From: Anaeromyxobacter_A sp035636195 | GTDB taxonomy: Bacteria > Myxococcota > Myxococcia > Myxococcales > Anaeromyxobacteraceae | DNA length: 9,073 nt | NCBI GenBank assembly: GCA_035636195.1 | Contig: DASPZP010000244.1 | Coordinates: 1-9,073, forward strand | Direction: 5' to 3' | Shown here: positions 1 through 6,339 of the stretch, in pieces | Layout: each line of letters begins with the position of its first letter | How positions within the stretch are numbered: position 1 is the stretch's first letter | Position numbers and translations under genes: made by a program | The notes under the pieces: generated by a model | Database searches by the model: none | Told to the model about the DNA's origin: nothing | What the model saw: the letters and a program-made list of their open reading frames with translations, nothing else

Positions 1-121
1 CCACCGCGATGAACTTCGCGAAGAAGCCCATGGAGTGCCACATCGACACGAGGTCGAAGGACATGGTCGGCTCGGCCGCGAGCACGAGCTGATTCAGGTT
101 CGATACCAGCTGAAGCGACAT
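1..121 (-). CDS. ExbB/TolQ/MotA-type proton channel protein, N-terminal 40 residues (partial)
   Basis: This is the 5' end of a minus-strand gene that continues beyond the left edge. The ATG at 119-121 has a GGAG ribosome-binding site 8 nt upstream. The 40 visible residues open with MSLQLVSNLNQLVLAAEP and continue with SFDLVSMWHSMGFFAKFIAV. The second stretch resembles the short periplasmic segment and the start of the first membrane helix in ExbB/TolQ-like proteins, where a conserved 'W..MG..AK' pattern leads into the helix. Family members form an inner-membrane proton channel with ExbD that energises TonB. A second in-frame ATG at 62-64 has a poorer ribosome-binding site. The position behind a TonB-dependent receptor, with tonB beyond that, supports an ExbB role rather than TolQ or MotA, but that is inference. 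An exbD gene would be expected just outside the window. The call rests on few residues. Confidence 0.62.
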   Translation of the reverse strand, partial: MSLQLVSNLNQLVLAAEPTMSFDLVSMWHSMGFFAKFIAV

Positions 122-327
122 CGGAGATTCTCCGTGTGGGGCTGGGGCGGATTGAGTTGCGCCCTTACTAGTCCAAAGGGCCGATGGAAGCCAGCGCGGG
201 ATGCCGCACATCCGGGCGTCAAAAAAGAGAACCGGGCCGGATGGGCGCTGACGACCCGTTCGACCCGGAGAGCTCCTCGTCATCATGGCGAGGCCGGCGT
301 TCGGAGCCGCCGGCCTCGCGCGGACCG
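122..327. other. Gap between receptor gene and exbB-like gene
   Basis: The gap is 206 bp and has no convincing gene. It holds the receptor's hairpin terminator (288-319), a short A/T tract (on the minus strand a run of six T at 221-226), and the exbB-like ribosome-binding site. On the minus strand a TTGACG hexamer (217-222) could be a -35 box, but no AT-rich -10 lies 16-19 bp downstream of it. It is therefore unclear whether the exbB-like gene has its own promoter or relies on read-through from the receptor gene. Confidence 0.4.
288..319 (-). terminator. Hairpin terminator behind the TonB-dependent receptor
   Basis: Arms GCGAGGCCGGCG (288-299) and CGCCGGCCTCGC (308-319) are a perfect 12-bp inverted repeat with an 8-nt loop. 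The hairpin starts 8 nt after the receptor's stop codon (328-330). It is very GC-rich but has no T tract on the minus strand, so it is a strong hairpin rather than a textbook intrinsic terminator. It could terminate fully, attenuate, or stabilise the 3' end of the receptor message while allowing some read-through into the exbB-like gene. Confidence 0.6.
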
Positions 328-3300
328 TTACAGTCGCTGCGTGAGCCGGACGTAGACGAACCGGCCCATGAAATCGTACGCCGTCGGGTCGGAGTTCGGC
401 TCCAGCGCGCCGTAGATGAGGCGCGGGGCGGCGTCGAACAGGTTGTTCACGCCGCCGGCGATGCTGGTGGTGCCGGCCGTCGACTTGAAGCTGTAGCTCA
501 GGAAGGCGTCGATCTGGGCGTAGGCGCCGACGTCGCGCTCCATGTGCAGCGGGTTGTTGCTGCAGAGGCCGCCGGTGGAGGTCCCGTCGGACGCGGCGCA
601 CTGCTTGATGTTGCCCGTGTAGTGCACGGTGCCGCCGGCGCCGAGGCCGCCGAGGGCCCACGCCACGCTCCCGAGGGCCTTGAACGTCGGATAGACGCCC
701 TGGATGCCGCCGTTGATCTGGCCGATGTCGAAGTTGCCACGGCCGTGGATGACCGTCCCGTCCGCCTGGATCTGATCGAAGAACTGGAGGAAGTTGCCGT
801 CGAACCCGAACCCGAACCGGCCGAAGCCCTCGGTCGGGATGGTGTAACGGGCTCCGATGTCGACGCCCGCCGTCTTCAAGCCTCCGACGTTCGTGTTGAG
901 GTCGGTGATGCGGGTGATGAAGTTCTGACTGTCACGCTGGATGGCAGCGCAAGCCGCCGGGTTGGGCGTGCCACTGCTCGGATAGCACTGGCCCAGGATG
1001 AACGCGGCGCCCTGGGTGGAGATCGCCTTGGTAATATCGATGTGGTAGTAGTCCACGGTGAAGGACAGGTTCTTCACCATGCTCGGCTCGAGCACCACGC
1101 CGACGGTGAAGGTCTTGGCGGTCTCGGGCTTGAGTCGCGGATTGCCGCCGTTCGTGACCCGGAGCTGGGTGTCCGTCTGGCCGCTGCCGGCCGGCGGGAC
1201 ACCCGACGCCGCGCAGGCCGCTCTGAGCGTGGGGCTGGCGTTGGTCAGGTCCGAGCACGGGTCGCTCACGGTCGGGAAGTTGTCGAAATTGCCCGTGAAG
1301 AGATCGGCGACGTTGGGGGCGCGGTACGCCGTCGAGTACGTGCCGCGGATGGTGATGTCGCTCACCGGCGAGTAGCGGCCGCCGGCCTTGTACGTATAGT
1401 CCGTCCCGAAGTTGCTGTAGTCGAAGACGCGGGCCGAGGCGGTGGCCTCGAGGTTCTCCACGCCGGGCAGGTGGTTGGCGATGGGGATGGAGAGCTCGGC
1501 GTACACCTCGTTCGTGTGGAAGTTGCCGCCCGTCGCGACGCGGGTGCCATTGCTGTCCTCGCCGCCGGCGGTGATCGCGTCCGGCGTGTCCGAGCCCTGC
1601 TCGAAGCGATACTCGTAGCCCACCGCGAGCCCGAGCGGCCGATCGGCGAGGAGGGTGATGGGCAGCTCACCCGCCGTGTTGAGCTGGACCGAGGTGAGCT
1701 CGTTCGTGACCGAGCTGACCGTCGTGATCCCGAGGTACTTGGCCGCCGTGGGGCTGATCGATCCGACGCCACCGAAGAGGTTCAGCGGCACGCAGCCACC
1801 GCCGATCGGTGCGGCAGCCGTGCCGCACGTCACCGTATTCGTCTTCGGGTCGAGGAAGCTCGGCCCGACCGCGTTCTGAAGGCGCGTCTGCCAGACGTTG
1901 CCCTGATTGATGTTGGCCCAGTCGGTGCGGCCGTAGATGAGCGCGGCGTCCCACGACCAGCCGAACGGGAGCTGGCCGTCGAGGCCGCCCACCACGCGGA
2001 ACGTGTCCGCCGTCTGGCTCTGGTGGCGCGGGCCGAACTCGACCAGGCGGCGGGTCACCTGGGCGAAGTCCTTGCCGAACGGGTTGTAGAAGTTGTCCTT
2101 CGAGACCGTCACGTCGACGCCGCCGGCGCCGATGATGAGCGGCTCGGGGGCGAGCTGGTAGGCCGACTCTCGGTGCGTGAGGGCCGACTCGAAGAACGCC
2201 CTCACCGGCACGGACTCGCTGAGCTTCAGATCGCCTGCCGCGAAGAGGCTGACGCGCCGGTTCGGCGTGACGTCGTAGTTCGAGGGCTGGAAGTTGTAGA
2301 GGTCGCCGTTCGGCGGCAGGGCGGCCGGGTTGAACGGGCGGAAGCAGGCGGTGTTCGGTTTGCCGAAGGCGTCCTTCACGCAGCCCGGCAGAGTCCCGTC
2401 GAAGGTGTACGACCTCGCCGGCGGCAGCCCGGTGAGGTTCGGCGAGAGGATGCGCCCGTTCGGCACGCGCGAGCTGCCGATCTTGGTGACGTTGCCGTTC
2501 CAGTCGTAGTCGAGCTGGGTGTTGCTCCAAGACCGGTCGCCGGCGAAGACCGGCTGCTGGTCGAAGAAGCCGCCGGAGAACATGAAGGAGCCCCGGTCGC
2601 TCGCCACGCCCGCGGTGACGCTGAGGTCGACGGTGTTGCCGTCACCGTGGGTGCTGCGGCCCTCGTAGGCGTTCGCCTCCAGGCCGTCGAAGGTCTTCTT
2701 CGTGATGATGTTCACCACGCCGCCGATGGCGTCCGAGCCGTAGACGGAGGACGCGCCGTCCTTCAGCACCTCGATGCGCTCGACCACCGCGATCGGGATG
2801 GTGTTGATGTCGACCCCGTTGCCGGTGACGGCGCCGGTTCCGGTGGCGACCATACGCCGGCCGTTGAGGAGCACCAGGGTGCGCTGGCTGGTGCTCGTGC
2901 CGTCGAGGCCGCGCAGGTTGATGCGGCTGGCGCCGGAGCCGCCATTGTTGACGTTTGTGTTGAGCGCTGCCCCCTGCTCGGGCAGGCTCTGCAGGAAGTC
3001 ACCCAGCGAGACCTTGCCGGAGGCCTGGATCTGCTCCTTGCTGAGGACGGCCACCGGGGCGGGGGTGGTGAGGTCCTTGCGGCGGATGCGCGAGCCGGTG
3101 ACGACGATCTCCTCGCCGAACTGCTTGCCGCCGCGCGCTTTGCCGGCGCCGGGGGCCGCCACCGTCTCCTCTGCCGGTGCCGGCGTCGGGACCGGCACCT
3201 GCACCGACTCGGCCGGAGCCGGGGCTGGGGCGGGAGCCGCCGCGTCCGGCTGGGCAGTGCTCGAAGGGGTGCTGTTCGGGTCCGACGGGGCCGGGGCGGG

Positions 3301-3405
3301 CGGCGGCGGGGTCTGGGCCGGGTCCTGCGCCAGGACCATCCCGGGCACTCCGACCAGCGAGCACACCACCGCGGCCGCGGCCAGGAGCTTGCGTCTCGAT
3401 GACAT
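328..3405 (-). CDS. TonB-dependent outer-membrane receptor
   Basis: This is a 1025-residue outer-membrane beta-barrel importer driven by TonB; the substrate is unknown. The start at 3403-3405 has GAGGAGG 6 nt upstream and opens a signal peptide (MSSRRKLL, then an Ala/Val core, cleavage near residues 26-27). An in-frame ATG at 3495 would put 30 residues ahead of the signal peptide and is rejected. Residues 28-95 are a Pro/Ala-rich linker. Residues 98-106, EEIVVTGSR, are the TonB-box region. The plug covers about 110-237, with RINLRGLDG, TLVLLNGRRM, ERIEVLKDGASSVYGSDAIG and GVVNIITKK. The remainder is barrel, ending FVYVRLTQRL; the last residue is Leu rather than the commoner Phe. There is no STN signalling domain, so cell-surface signalling to an anti-sigma factor is unlikely. 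Ten cysteines in the mature protein form five local pairs. The plug resembles the large receptors common in Xanthomonas, Caulobacter and myxobacteria that take up sugars, peptides or metal chelates. Confidence 0.96.
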   Translation of the reverse strand: MSSRRKLLAAAAVVCSLVGVPGMVLAQDPAQTPPPPAPAPSDPNSTPSSTAQPDAAAPAPAPAPAESVQVPVPTPAPAEETVAAPGAGKARGGKQFGEEIVVTGSRIRRKDLTTPAPVAVLSKEQIQASGKVSLGDFLQSLPEQGAALNTNVNNGGSGASRINLRGLDGTSTSQRTLVLLNGRRMVATGTGAVTGNGVDINTIPIAVVERIEVLKDGASSVYGSDAIGGVVNIITKKTFDGLEANAYEGRSTHGDGNTVDLSVTAGVASDRGSFMFSGGFFDQQPVFAGDRSWSNTQLDYDWNGNVTKIGSSRVPNGRILSPNLTGLPPARSYTFDGTLPGCVKDAFGKPNTACFRPFNPAALPPNGDLYNFQPSNYDVTPNRRVSLFAAGDLKLSESVPVRAFFESALTHRESAYQLAPEPLIIGAGGVDVTVSKDNFYNPFGKDFAQVTRRLVEFGPRHQSQTADTFRVVGGLDGQLPFGWSWDAALIYGRTDWANINQGNVWQTRLQNAVGPSFLDPKTNTVTCGTAAAPIGGGCVPLNLFGGVGSISPTAAKYLGITTVSSVTNELTSVQLNTAGELPITLLADRPLGLAVGYEYRFEQGSDTPDAITAGGEDSNGTRVATGGNFHTNEVYAELSIPIANHLPGVENLEATASARVFDYSNFGTDYTYKAGGRYSPVSDITIRGTYSTAYRAPNVADLFTGNFDNFPTVSDPCSDLTNASPTLRAACAASGVPPAGSGQTDTQLRVTNGGNPRLKPETAKTFTVGVVLEPSMVKNLSFTVDYYHIDITKAISTQGAAFILGQCYPSSGTPNPAACAAIQRDSQNFITRITDLNTNVGGLKTAGVDIGARYTIPTEGFGRFGFGFDGNFLQFFDQIQADGTVIHGRGNFDIGQINGGIQGVYPTFKALGSVAWALGGLGAGGTVHYTGNIKQCAASDGTSTGGLCSNNPLHMERDVGAYAQIDAFLSYSFKSTAGTTSIAGGVNNLFDAAPRLIYGALEPNSDPTAYDFMGRFVYVRLTQRL

Positions 3406-3521
3406 TGGGCGCCTCCTCACACTTAGTTGACTCTCGACTGCAAACTCGATGGAGCGGCTCACGTCAGCCGAGCCCGCTGCGCTTGATGCCTTCATTTCGA
3501 CACATGTCGGTAAGATCGGCG

Positions 3522-3551
3522 TTTCTAGGCGCGCGCTACCGCCAATGTCAA
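3522..3551 (-). promoter_or_regulatory. Sigma70-type promoter of the TonB-dependent receptor gene
   Basis: On the minus strand the -35 is TTGACA (3546-3551, perfect), the spacer is 18 bp, and the -10 is TAGAAA (3522-3527, 4 of 6 to consensus). Transcription would start near 3515 and give a leader of about 110 nt before the ATG at 3405. Confidence 0.65.
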
Positions 3552-3681
3552 GGAATCCGGTGCTGCGAAAGGGTGTCTACCCAGAAGTGATGAACGGACC
3601 GTTTGCTTCACGCACTGTGATGCGCCGTCTCCGGGGGTACCGGGGCCACGGCAGGCCTGCCAATTCCGGGTCTCGGGCGGG

Positions 3682-3698
3682 TTGGCGCGGGCCGCCAA
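3682..3698. promoter_or_regulatory. Candidate operator upstream of the tonB promoter
   Basis: TTGGCG (3682-3687) and CGCCAA (3693-3698) are a perfect 6-bp inverted repeat with a 5-bp centre. The dyad ends 6 bp before the -35 TTGACA. The size and symmetry fit a site for a dimeric helix-turn-helix regulator. The location just upstream of -35 would suit an activator or a repressor. No regulator gene is visible in the window, so the binding protein is unknown. Confidence 0.35.
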
Positions 3699-3704
3699 TC
3701 TCTG

Positions 3705-3734
3705 TTGACAAGCCGAGCCGGCGAGGGCTAGACA
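3705..3734 (+). promoter_or_regulatory. Sigma70-type promoter of tonB
   Basis: The -35 is TTGACA (3705-3710, perfect), the spacer is 18 bp, and the -10 is TAGACA (3729-3734, 3 of 6 to consensus). The predicted start near 3741 leaves a 41-nt leader before the GTG at 3782. The same TTGACA-N18-TAGA layout occurs in the divergent receptor promoter, which suggests the same holoenzyme reads both. Confidence 0.65.
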
Positions 3735-3781
3735 CCGACATTCACCGCTGATTTCGTCGTCACCCTGGGGCCGAGACATCC

Positions 3782-4507
3782 GTGTTCGATGAAGTCACCA
3801 AGAAGGAGGGCGGGAAGCGCGCCGCCCGCCGCGGGGTCTGGCTGCTCGGCTCGAGCGCCCTGCAGACCGCGCTGGTGGTGGGCATCATCGCGGCCTCCAC
3901 GGCCCTCGCCAAGAAGGCCGCCGACGACAAGCTGGTCGAGGTGAAGTTCGTGAAGCAGGCGCCCCCCGCGCCGCCCGCCCCCCCGCCTCCTCCTCCGGCC
4001 CCGAAGCGCAAGGTCGCGCAGCAGAAGCCCAAGACCGAGGCCAAGCCGCGGCCGGCGATGGTGCAGCCGAAGGAGATGCCGCAGGAGCTGAAGCCGCCCG
4101 AACCGGGACCGCCCGAGCCCGAGGACGAAGGCGACGAGGGCGTCGAGGGCGGCGTGGTGGGTGGCGTCTCCGGGGGTATCGCCGGCGGCATCCCCCAGGT
4201 CGAGAAGCCGCGCATCCCGGTCGAGTTCAACGCCACCATGACGGCGCCTCAGCTCATCTCGGGCCCTCCGCTCGAGTACACGCAGCAGGCTCTGGAGCGC
4301 GAGGTCGAGGGCACCATGCTGGTGAAGTGCCTCGTCCGCATCGACGGCAGCGTCCAGAACTGCCGCGTCCTCAAGAGCGTCCCTTACATGGACCGGGCGG
4401 TCGTGAGCGTGCTCGAGCGCCGCCGCTACAAGCCGGCGACGCAGGGTGGCCAGCCGCTCGACATGGTCGAGTACACCTTCACCATCAAGCTCAAGCTCCC
4501 ACAGTGA
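3782..4507 (+). CDS. tonB: TonB energy transducer
   Basis: This 241-residue protein spans inner membrane and periplasm and passes energy from ExbB/ExbD to TonB-dependent receptors. The start is GTG; the next in-frame ATG is codon 93, inside the linker. The ribosome-binding site is weak. Residues 1-18 are a basic cytoplasmic tail and 19-43 one membrane helix (GVWLLGSSALQTALVVGIIA). Residues 60-140 are a periplasmic linker: Pro-rich at 61-74, Lys/Glu/Pro-rich up to 115, then Gly-rich (EGGVVGGVSGGIAGGI). Residues 145-241 are the TonB C-terminal domain, with PPLEYTQQALEREVEGTMLV, DGSVQNCRVLKSVP, LERRRYKPATQGGQPLDMVE and a closing beta strand. C183 and C194 in the C-terminal domain are close enough for a possible disulfide. 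It faces away from the receptor gene across a shared promoter region, so this receptor is probably its main partner, though TonB may serve others. The CAP-domain gene follows after 31 bp. Confidence 0.94.
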   Translation: MFDEVTKKEGGKRAARRGVWLLGSSALQTALVVGIIAASTALAKKAADDKLVEVKFVKQAPPAPPAPPPPPPAPKRKVAQQKPKTEAKPRPAMVQPKEMPQELKPPEPGPPEPEDEGDEGVEGGVVGGVSGGIAGGIPQVEKPRIPVEFNATMTAPQLISGPPLEYTQQALEREVEGTMLVKCLVRIDGSVQNCRVLKSVPYMDRAVVSVLERRRYKPATQGGQPLDMVEYTFTIKLKLPQ

Positions 4508-4538
4508 CGCCGCGCCTCTCGGGCGCGGGAGGGGTTCC

Positions 4539-6176
4539 ATGAACGTCGTCCGCCACGCAGGGCTGGCCGCCGCGCTGGGTGCACTCGCGCTCTCCGGCGG
4601 CTGTGCCGCCGTCCAGGCCAACCGCCACTCGCCGGGCACCGTCGCCGGCGGCGCCTTCTCCCCGGTCCGCCCCGGCGCAGCGCAGTACGGGGCCAACCCG
4701 GCGCTCCTCTGCCCGACCGGCGGCGCCTTCCCCATCCTCGCCTCCGACGCCGCCGAGCTGGCGAAGGACGCCAAGCGCGCGGTGCCGGAGCCCGACGGCC
4801 GGCTCTGCGCCCTCGCCGATACGCTCCTCGGGTGGAACGAGCCGGGCGGCAACCCGCCGGAGAGCGTGACGAGCTTCCTGGCCTGGCACTTCGGCCTGAC
4901 GGCGGCGCCGGCGCGCGTCCTCATCGCGACGATCGAGAGCGAGGACCCGCGGATCATCGCGCAGCGCCTGCTCGATCCGGTGAACAGCTTCGGCAGCACC
5001 GCCGCCGCCCCGCGCTTCGGGGCGACGACGATGCGAGAGAAGAAGGGCGCCACCAAGACGGTGGTGGTCTTCTACGACGCGATGGCCGAGCTGCAGCCGG
5101 TGCCGCGGCGCGTGGAGGCGGGAGGCCAGGCCGCGCTGCAGGGCCGCCTGGCGGCCGGACTCTCGAAGCCCAAGGTGTCCGTGTGCGAGCCGTCGGGCGC
5201 GCTCGAGAGCCCGCCCCAGGCCGACGGCGCCGAGATCAAGGCCGACCTGCAATGCGGGGCGAAGCCGGGGCTCTTGCTGGTCGAGATCCGCGCCGAGCGG
5301 AACGGCGAGCCGGTCAGCGCGGCGCGCTTCCCGATCCAGTGCGGCGGCGAGCTGCCTGCATCGGTGGCGATGCCGCCGCGTGCGCCCAAGGACGCGGCCG
5401 CGATGGCCGGGGCCGACCGCAAGCTCCTCGAGCTCATGAACGCGGAGCGCACCGGCGCGGGCATCCCCGCGCTGGCCTGGGATCCCGGGGTGGCAGGCGT
5501 GGCCAAGGCCGCCTCCGAGGCGACGCGCGACGAGTCGCGCACCAGCTCCTCCTCCAGCACCATCAGCTTCGACGTGGTCGGGCAGCTCAAGAAGGCGGAC
5601 GTGATGAGCCCGCTCGTCCTGCTCAATCCGGCCGCGGCGCGCACGCCGGAGGAGGCGCACTGGCGCCTGGCCCATAGCCCGCTCCACCGCTCGAACATGT
5701 TGAACCCGCAGGCCACGCACGCCGGGGTGGGCGTGGCGAACCTCACCGTCCCGGACGCCGGGACCCTCTACTTCGTCACCCAGCTCATGGTGCGGGAGCA
5801 GGGCGCGGTCGACGTCGAGGCGCTGCGCGGCAAGCTCCGCGAGGCGGTCGCCCGCAAGCGCGCCGACGCGCGGGCCGAGCCGGCCAAGACCGACCCGATG
5901 CTGGAGGAGGTGGCGCAGAAGTACGCCGCCGCCATGGCGGCCGGGAAGGGCGACCTGCCGAAGGCGCAGGGCGACGCGATCGTGGCGCCGCTCTACAAGC
6001 CGTTCCGCAACGTCAGCATCCTCCCCGGCGCGAAGCCCGATCCCCTCGAGTTCGCCGAGGAGCCGGGCGCCGTCGCGCCGGCCAAGGGGATGGGGGTCGG
6101 CGTGGCGCAGGGCACGCATCCGGTGCTCGGCAAGAACGCCGTCTACGTGGTGATCCTGCTCGGGACGCGGCGGTAA
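4539..6176 (+). CDS. CAP-domain (SCP/PR1, YkwD-like) predicted lipoprotein
   Basis: This is a 545-residue predicted lipoprotein of unknown function. The ATG at 4539 has GGAGG 6 nt upstream; an earlier in-frame ATG lies inside tonB and is rejected. Residues 1-21 look like a lipoprotein signal with Cys22 as the lipidated residue (LALSGGC; the -3 Ser makes the lipobox imperfect). Residues 50-180 form an unrecognised N-terminal module. Residues 180-270 look like a beta-rich, Ig-like module with three cysteines (C216, C239, C268). Residues 293-420 are a CAP domain: LLELMNAERTGAGIPALAW and AHSPLHRSNMLNPQATHAGV are its two signature parts. Residues 428-545 appear to repeat the fold in eroded form, ending in GVGVAQGTHP and YVVILLG. 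The first cavity histidine, normally in an 'A..HS..M' motif, is missing and a Ser-rich loop takes its place. Cotranscription with tonB is likely from the 31-bp gap. A role in cell-envelope upkeep is a guess. Confidence 0.85.
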   Translation: MNVVRHAGLAAALGALALSGGCAAVQANRHSPGTVAGGAFSPVRPGAAQYGANPALLCPTGGAFPILASDAAELAKDAKRAVPEPDGRLCALADTLLGWNEPGGNPPESVTSFLAWHFGLTAAPARVLIATIESEDPRIIAQRLLDPVNSFGSTAAAPRFGATTMREKKGATKTVVVFYDAMAELQPVPRRVEAGGQAALQGRLAAGLSKPKVSVCEPSGALESPPQADGAEIKADLQCGAKPGLLLVEIRAERNGEPVSAARFPIQCGGELPASVAMPPRAPKDAAAMAGADRKLLELMNAERTGAGIPALAWDPGVAGVAKAASEATRDESRTSSSSSTISFDVVGQLKKADVMSPLVLLNPAAARTPEEAHWRLAHSPLHRSNMLNPQATHAGVGVANLTVPDAGTLYFVTQLMVREQGAVDVEALRGKLREAVARKRADARAEPAKTDPMLEEVAQKYAAAMAAGKGDLPKAQGDAIVAPLYKPFRNVSILPGAKPDPLEFAEEPGAVAPAKGMGVGVAQGTHPVLGKNAVYVVILLGTRR

Positions 6177-6196
6177 CGCCGGGCGGCAAGGAGGCG

Positions 6197-6241
6197 CTTC
6201 GACTCCGCGCGCCTGCGGCGCGCTACGCTCAGCGCGAACGG
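6197..6241. repeat. REP-like repeat, left (truncated) copy
   Basis: This is the left half of an inverted pair between the convergent CAP and tsf genes. It shares with the right copy, in reverse orientation, the blocks CTTCGACT (6197-6204), GCTACGCTCAG (6222-6232) and GCGAACGG (6234-6241). Inside it is a perfect 7-bp stem GCGCGCC-TGC-GGCGCGC (6207-6223). Unlike the right copy it lacks the outer CCGTTCGCC arm on its left side, so it looks truncated. Confidence 0.75.
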
Positions 6242-6257
6242 AGAGGGGGCAAGACTG

Positions 6258-6315
6258 CCCGTTCGCCCTGAGCGTAGCAGCCGCGCAGCGGTTGCGTAGT
6301 CGAAGGGCGAACGGG
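6258..6315. repeat. REP-like repeat, right (complete) copy
   Basis: This is a 58-bp imperfect palindrome. The outer arms CCCGTTCGCCCT (6258-6269) and AGGGCGAACGGG (6304-6315) match perfectly over 12 bp, and an inner CCGC-GCA-GCGG hairpin lies at 6281-6291. The outer arms resemble the widely dispersed 'CCGTTCGCCCTGAGC...AAGGGCGAACGG' repeats of high-GC proteobacterial genomes (from memory, not searched). With the left copy it forms a BIME-like inverted pair, a common arrangement for non-autonomous repeats moved by RAYT-type transposases. No such transposase is present here. Confidence 0.8.
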
Positions 6316-6339
6316 GGCGACGCCCGCTCTCGACTACGC
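6294..6339. terminator. Bidirectional terminator-like stem overlapping the tsf stop codon
   Basis: GCGTAGTCGA (6294-6303) and TCGACTACGC (6330-6339) form a perfect 10-bp stem, and a smaller GGGC-GAC-GCCC stem (6315-6325) lies in its loop. The right arm contains the tsf stop codon (6334-6336) and the left arm is part of the right REP-like repeat. It lies between convergent genes and has no T tract. It competes for pairing with the repeat palindrome, so which fold forms is open. Confidence 0.45.

Larger units (their letters stand above)
3406..3781. other. Divergent regulatory region between receptor gene and tonB
   Basis: The region is 376 bp with no credible gene. It carries two outward-facing sigma70-type promoters, for the receptor (minus, 3522-3551) and for tonB (plus, 3705-3734), about 150 bp apart. 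Between and around them are several short dyads: CGACA-N2-TGTCG (3498-3509) at the predicted receptor transcription start, the perfect palindrome GCAGGCCTGC (3651-3660), and TTGGCG-N5-CGCCAA (3682-3698) beside the tonB -35 box. No Fur-type AT-rich box was seen. The receptor leader would be about 110 nt and the tonB leader about 40 nt. Small open frames across the region lack ribosome-binding sites and run over the promoters. Confidence 0.6.

Noticed and set aside
209..243. Inverted repeat CATCCGG...CCGGATG enclosing a run of six A (T on the minus strand)
   Set aside because: The T run lies in the loop, not after the stem, so it does not make an intrinsic terminator in either direction.
184..3402. 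A 1072-codon open frame on the plus strand, antisense to the whole receptor gene
   Set aside because: It is the mirror of the receptor's codon bias in high-GC DNA. Its translation is low-complexity (Arg, Val, Asp, Gly, Ala) with no recognisable domain, and its stop-free run coincides with the receptor gene.
3406..3495. A 30-residue N-terminal extension of the receptor from an upstream ATG at 3495
   Set aside because: The ATG at 3405 has an excellent ribosome-binding site and starts a typical signal peptide; the extension would place 30 residues in front of it.
3449..3751. A 100-codon plus-strand open frame and an 84-codon minus-strand frame (3525-3779) in the receptor-tonB gap
   Set aside because: Neither has a ribosome-binding site or recognisable composition, and both run across the two promoters.
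3728..5056. A 442-codon minus-strand open frame across tonB and the start of the CAP gene
   Set aside because: It is a shadow of two clear plus-strand genes and crosses their boundary.
4491..6119. A 542-codon minus-strand open frame antisense to the CAP lipoprotein gene
   Set aside because: It is Arg/His/Leu/Gly-rich with no domain or ribosome-binding site. The plus-strand frame has a good ribosome-binding site, a signal peptide and CAP motifs.
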